Notes under the pieces: generated by a model
Told to the model about the DNA's origin: nothing
Database searches by the model: none
Seen by the model: the letters and a program-made list of their open reading frames with translations, nothing else
Program-made: the position numbers and the translations under genes
Source of the DNA: Levilactobacillus lindianensis
Lineage (GTDB): Bacteria; Bacillota; Bacilli; Lactobacillales; Lactobacillaceae
Assembly (NCBI RefSeq): GCF_003946095.1
Contig: NZ_RHOD01000016.1
Location: 1 to 63,265 of the forward strand
Direction of reading: 5' to 3'
Length of the DNA: 63,265 nucleotides
Part shown: piece by piece, positions 61,056 to 63,265 of the stretch
How positions within the stretch are numbered: the first letter of the stretch is position 1
Layout: the number at the start of each line of letters is the position of its first letter

Positions 61056-61148
61056 ATGACAACGCCACATATTGATGATCCTGGAGCGAGTTATTACTCG
61101 CCGGTGGGAAAGTTATTGCCAGTTCACACCTCTTGGTTGACGCTTTGA
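61056..61148 (+). CDS. 30-codon leader ORF downstream of the M-box
   Basis: ATG with the complete consensus ribosome site AGGAGGTGAT (61041-61050) 5 nt before it. It reads MTTPHIDDPGASYYSPVGKL and ends SWLTL, 30 residues, neither a signal peptide nor a clear membrane helix. The DNA has a hairpin GCGAGT-TATT-ACTCGC (61086-61101) in the middle. It is the only ORF with a ribosome site between the riboswitch and the terminator at 61649. It may be a regulatory leader peptide. No family recognised. Confidence 0.55.
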   Translation: MTTPHIDDPGASYYSPVGKLLPVHTSWLTL

Positions 61149-61648
61149 GGAGACCTGTTCTCTAGCTTTCCCGTGCCCGGACTCCGTAGCTTGATGCGGA
61201 GGTTCGACCACTAGAAGTTGAACGGAATCGATTAGCTGCCTTTATTCAGCCGTCGTTGGTGTTGCAACCAACCGCATGGCGACTGACCTTCTCTGAACTC
61301 GTTTGGAGCTAATCGGATTCGAACCACTTAATCGATAACGCAAGCTAGAGTTACTTCGTTTTTCTCGGCACTATTCCACTATGATGCACTGACGTGTTAG
61401 TCCGAATAGCGTTACAACAACTGTAACCCGCTCTACCCCTGGGGGAACTCTGAGGTGAGAAGAACTTCCCGTAACTGACGCCGTTTCAACTAGGTCGGTT
61501 TTTAATCTCTGACGGTCGATACGACTAACAACCACAAATTTAATTTTATCTGATTACTAGCCGGTCACCGTGACCCATGGGCTGATGGGAATCACCCCGC
61601 AAGCACGGCAAGCCACTATTAATCGGTTATAGCTATTATCAATGTAAA
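61149..61648 (+). ncRNA. Probable long structured RNA after the M-box
   Basis: About 500 nt without an ORF of 60 codons or more and with many helices: CTCCG..CGGAG (61182-61201), TTCGAC..GTTGAA (61203-61220), a long-range GATTAGCT (61229-61236) with AGCTAATC (61307-61314) enclosing GTTGGT..ACCAAC (61254-61271) and GTCG/CGAC, and GTTACA..TGTAAC (61410-61426). It ends at a strong terminator (61649-61684). No known RNA recognised; a decayed gene cannot be excluded. Confidence 0.45.
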
Positions 61649-61689
61649 AATTCCCAACAATTCTAGCCAGAATTGTTGGGAATTTTTTT
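61649..61689. terminator. Bidirectional terminator after the M-box transcript and the symporter gene
   Basis: AATTCCCAACAATTCT (61649-61664), AGCC loop, AGAATTGTTGGGAATT (61669-61684), Ts on the plus strand. Confidence 0.92.
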
Positions 61690-61696
61690 ATCCTAT

Positions 61697-62983
61697 TTAT
61701 TTAGCACTAGCTTCTCGCAATTTGGCAAGATAAGCCTGACTCTTTTCTTCGCTAAATTCATGCTCAGATTTACCGATAATGACAGTCGCTAGTGAGTTCC
61801 CGACCACGTTAACGGCCGTTCGACCCATGTCGACCAACCGGTCAATCCCAGCAATAAAGGTCAACCCACTCATCGGAACTCCGATAGTGGAGACCGTTGC
61901 CAACAGAACGACGAAGGAGGCCCCTGGGACACCCGCCATGCCCTTACTGGTGATCATGAGGACCACGAGCAGCGTAATCTGTTGGCCAAGGCTCAGGTGA
62001 ATGTGGTAGGCCTGAGCGAGGAAGAGTGCAGCCAGCGACTGATAAATTGCAGACCCATCCAGGTTAAAGGTGTACCCGGTTGGAATCACAAACGACACGA
62101 TCCCCTGACTGACGCCAAATTTGTCCATCTTGTCGATCAGCCGTGGCAAGGCAGCTTCGGAACTTGCCGTTGAAAAGGCCAGAACCGCCTCATTCTTAAT
62201 GACATAAAGTAGATCCTTTAGGTGAAAGCCAAACATCCGCGCGGCAAGGCCCATGAAGACCACAATGAACAGCGCCATCGTAGCATAGGCCAACAGGATA
62301 AAGTAACCCAAGGGTGCCAAGGCTGACAACCCCATTTGCGCGATGGTCACCCCAATTAAGGCACAGACTCCAATTGGTGCGGTATGCATAACCCAGTTGG
62401 TTACCCGGAACATAACTTGCGAGACTGCGTCCAGAAAGTCAATAATAACCTGACCTTGTTTCCCAATGGCTGCGGTCCCTAGTCCGAAGAAGACGGAGAA
62501 GAAAATAATCGGCATCATATCACCCTCGGAAAGTGACTTGAAGAAGTTGGTGGGAATAATTCCCATCAGTGTGGCCCAGATGCCGGAATCCTTGGCAGAC
62601 TTGGCCGAGGAGACGTATTGACTGATATCGGAACTATGTAGTTGATGAATGTTGATAAAGTCCCCTGGGTGGAAGATATTGCCGACCAGTAGCCCCAGGG
62701 CAATCGCAATGGTCGTCATGATTTCGAAGTACAGGATGGTCTTGCCGCCGACCCGGCCGAGCTTCTTGATGTCGCCCATGTTGGCAATCCCAACAGTTAG
62801 ACAAGACACCACAATTGGCAAAACGATCATCTGGATTAAGCCAATAAACATGTTTCCAATGTTCTGCATGGCTGTGATGGCAATCTTGTTTTGATAAAAG
62901 ATTGAACCCAGTACAATGCCAAGTACCAGCCCAATCAAGATCTGCCACCCCAGGCTCAGGCGGTAGCTACGATACGTCTTCAT
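61697..62983 (-). CDS. Dicarboxylate/amino-acid:cation symporter (DAACS, GltP/DctA-like)
   Basis: 428 aa. Typical blocks: GNMFIGLIQMIVLPIVVSCL, a first hairpin region AFSTASSEAALPRLIDKM (the serine-rich motif), TGYTFNLDGSAIYQ (NMDGT variant in TM7), GAVPGGS-like MAGVPGASFVVLLATVS, and GIDRLVDMGRTAVNVVGNSLATVII. It takes up glutamate, aspartate or C4-dicarboxylates with H+ or Na+. I place the start at the ATG at 62983 (MKTYRS), with GGGTGG upstream; a GTG four codons earlier is possible. It runs convergent to the M-box transcript. Confidence 0.92.
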   Translation of the reverse strand: MKTYRSYRLSLGWQILIGLVLGIVLGSIFYQNKIAITAMQNIGNMFIGLIQMIVLPIVVSCLTVGIANMGDIKKLGRVGGKTILYFEIMTTIAIALGLLVGNIFHPGDFINIHQLHSSDISQYVSSAKSAKDSGIWATLMGIIPTNFFKSLSEGDMMPIIFFSVFFGLGTAAIGKQGQVIIDFLDAVSQVMFRVTNWVMHTAPIGVCALIGVTIAQMGLSALAPLGYFILLAYATMALFIVVFMGLAARMFGFHLKDLLYVIKNEAVLAFSTASSEAALPRLIDKMDKFGVSQGIVSFVIPTGYTFNLDGSAIYQSLAALFLAQAYHIHLSLGQQITLLVVLMITSKGMAGVPGASFVVLLATVSTIGVPMSGLTFIAGIDRLVDMGRTAVNVVGNSLATVIIGKSEHEFSEEKSQAYLAKLREASAK

Positions 62984-63154
62984 AATATTTTCCACCCATT
63001 TCCAAGATAGTTTGTTTTTAAGTTCTGTTTTATCACTAAACTAACGACAAGTACCAGCATAGCACATTATTTTGGCCCGACCAAGGGCCCTACAGAACAA
63101 CTAGAGTTAGCCCTTTACTAATTAACTCGGTCGCAAATTTAGCTTATAAAAAAA

Positions 63155-63178
63155 GTGGAATCCATCTCTGGATTCCAC
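63155..63178 (-). terminator. Terminator of the rRNA operon
   Basis: GTGGAATCCA (63155-63164) pairs with TGGATTCCAC (63169-63178); seven Ts follow on the minus strand, just after the 5S gene. Confidence 0.92.
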
Positions 63179-63181
63179 AAG

Positions 63182-63265
63182 TCGCGTGGCAACGTCCTAT
63201 CCTCGCAGGGGGCGATCCCCCAACTACTATCAGCGTGCTGAAGCTTAACTTCCGTGTTCGGCATG
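63182..63265 (-). rRNA. 5S ribosomal RNA, 3' part, cut by the window edge
   Basis: On the minus strand it begins CATGCCGAACACGGAAGTTA, continues with AGCTTCAGCACGCTGATAGT and ends GGATAGGACGTTGCCACGC, the conserved loop-B to 3'-end stretch of bacterial 5S rRNA. About 30-35 nt of the 5' end lie outside the window. It implies that an rRNA operon runs leftward into the window. Confidence 0.95.

Noticed and set aside
61306-61345. tRNA-like T-loop on the minus strand (GGTTCGAATCC)
   Set aside because: The flanking bases do not form the T stem or an acceptor stem, and no anticodon arm fits. The segment is better explained as one side of a long-range helix.
1-63265. CRISPR array, prophage or tRNA genes
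   Set aside because: No regularly spaced short repeats, phage structural genes, integrase or cloverleaf sequences were seen.

Overview
The window is ordinary low-to-mid-GC Firmicutes chromosome: strong AGGAGG-type ribosome sites, TTG/GTG starts placed by those sites, and intrinsic terminators throughout. The gene set (glucose-6-phosphate dehydrogenase, two 6-phosphogluconate dehydrogenases, acetate kinase, bifunctional AdhE, Apf-like LysM surface proteins, MucBP/DUF5776-like surface protein) fits a heterofermentative Lactobacillaceae member. I infer Levilactobacillus or a close relative. No prophage, CRISPR array or tRNA was seen. The only insertion-sequence piece is a transposase tail at the left edge, and the right edge runs into a 5S rRNA gene.

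Layout. 1-300: IS tail. 558-2039: secreted MucBP protein. 2440-6077: nucleoside hydrolase, DcuC-like carrier, GNAT acetyltransferase and GntR regulator, with a palindromic operator on the promoter. 6345-10910: small membrane protein, DHA2 efflux pump, short 6PGDH, HD hydrolase, TetR. 11095-13619: ABC exporter with an 11-bp-arm operator. 14358-17850: acetate kinase, TetR, YhgE/Pip-like exporter. 17963-20334: three Apf-like proteins, one frameshifted. 21194-23812: AdhE. 24203-29013: GDPD, DUF1836 protein, P-type ATPase. 29421-31150: 53-aa membrane peptide, aldo/keto reductase, CIRCE-controlled Hsp20. 31395-34527: beta-helix/tandem-AAA+ protein and a membrane partner. 35231-40893: transporters and CNNM protein. 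41028-42542: ABC-F protein with an attenuator-like leader. 42910-46510: NrdI, nitroreductase, MFS, HMA protein, Dps-like protein. 46613-51544: LacI, sugar permease, GH31 alpha-glucosidase. 52369-54270: P1B ATPase. 55750-58995: zwf and gnd. 60020-60583: AhpC. 60742-61690: M-box riboswitch followed by RNA with no sizeable ORF. 61697-62983: DAACS symporter. 63182-end: 5S rRNA.

How the genes work together. The oxidative pentose-phosphate entry (zwf, gnd) and its end-product branches (ackA, adhE) are all present but scattered. The maltose-type permease and GH31 enzyme sit next to a LacI regulator and two identical palindromes. The HMA/Dps operon and the P1B ATPase lie 6 kb apart, but each has an FNR/FLP-type box centred 41.5 bp upstream of its predicted transcription start, so they look like one regulon.

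Most of the novelty is in non-coding DNA. (1) A roughly 190-nt repeat occurs at seven places and keeps several helices by paired base changes; two pairs of copies lie head to head. (2) A roughly 115-nt element occurs in the 3' UTRs of gntR and hsp20 with paired changes in two helices. (3) An M-box Mg2+ riboswitch precedes only a 30-codon ORF and about 500 nt of structured RNA with no transporter gene. All structures were read by eye and no search or folding program was run.
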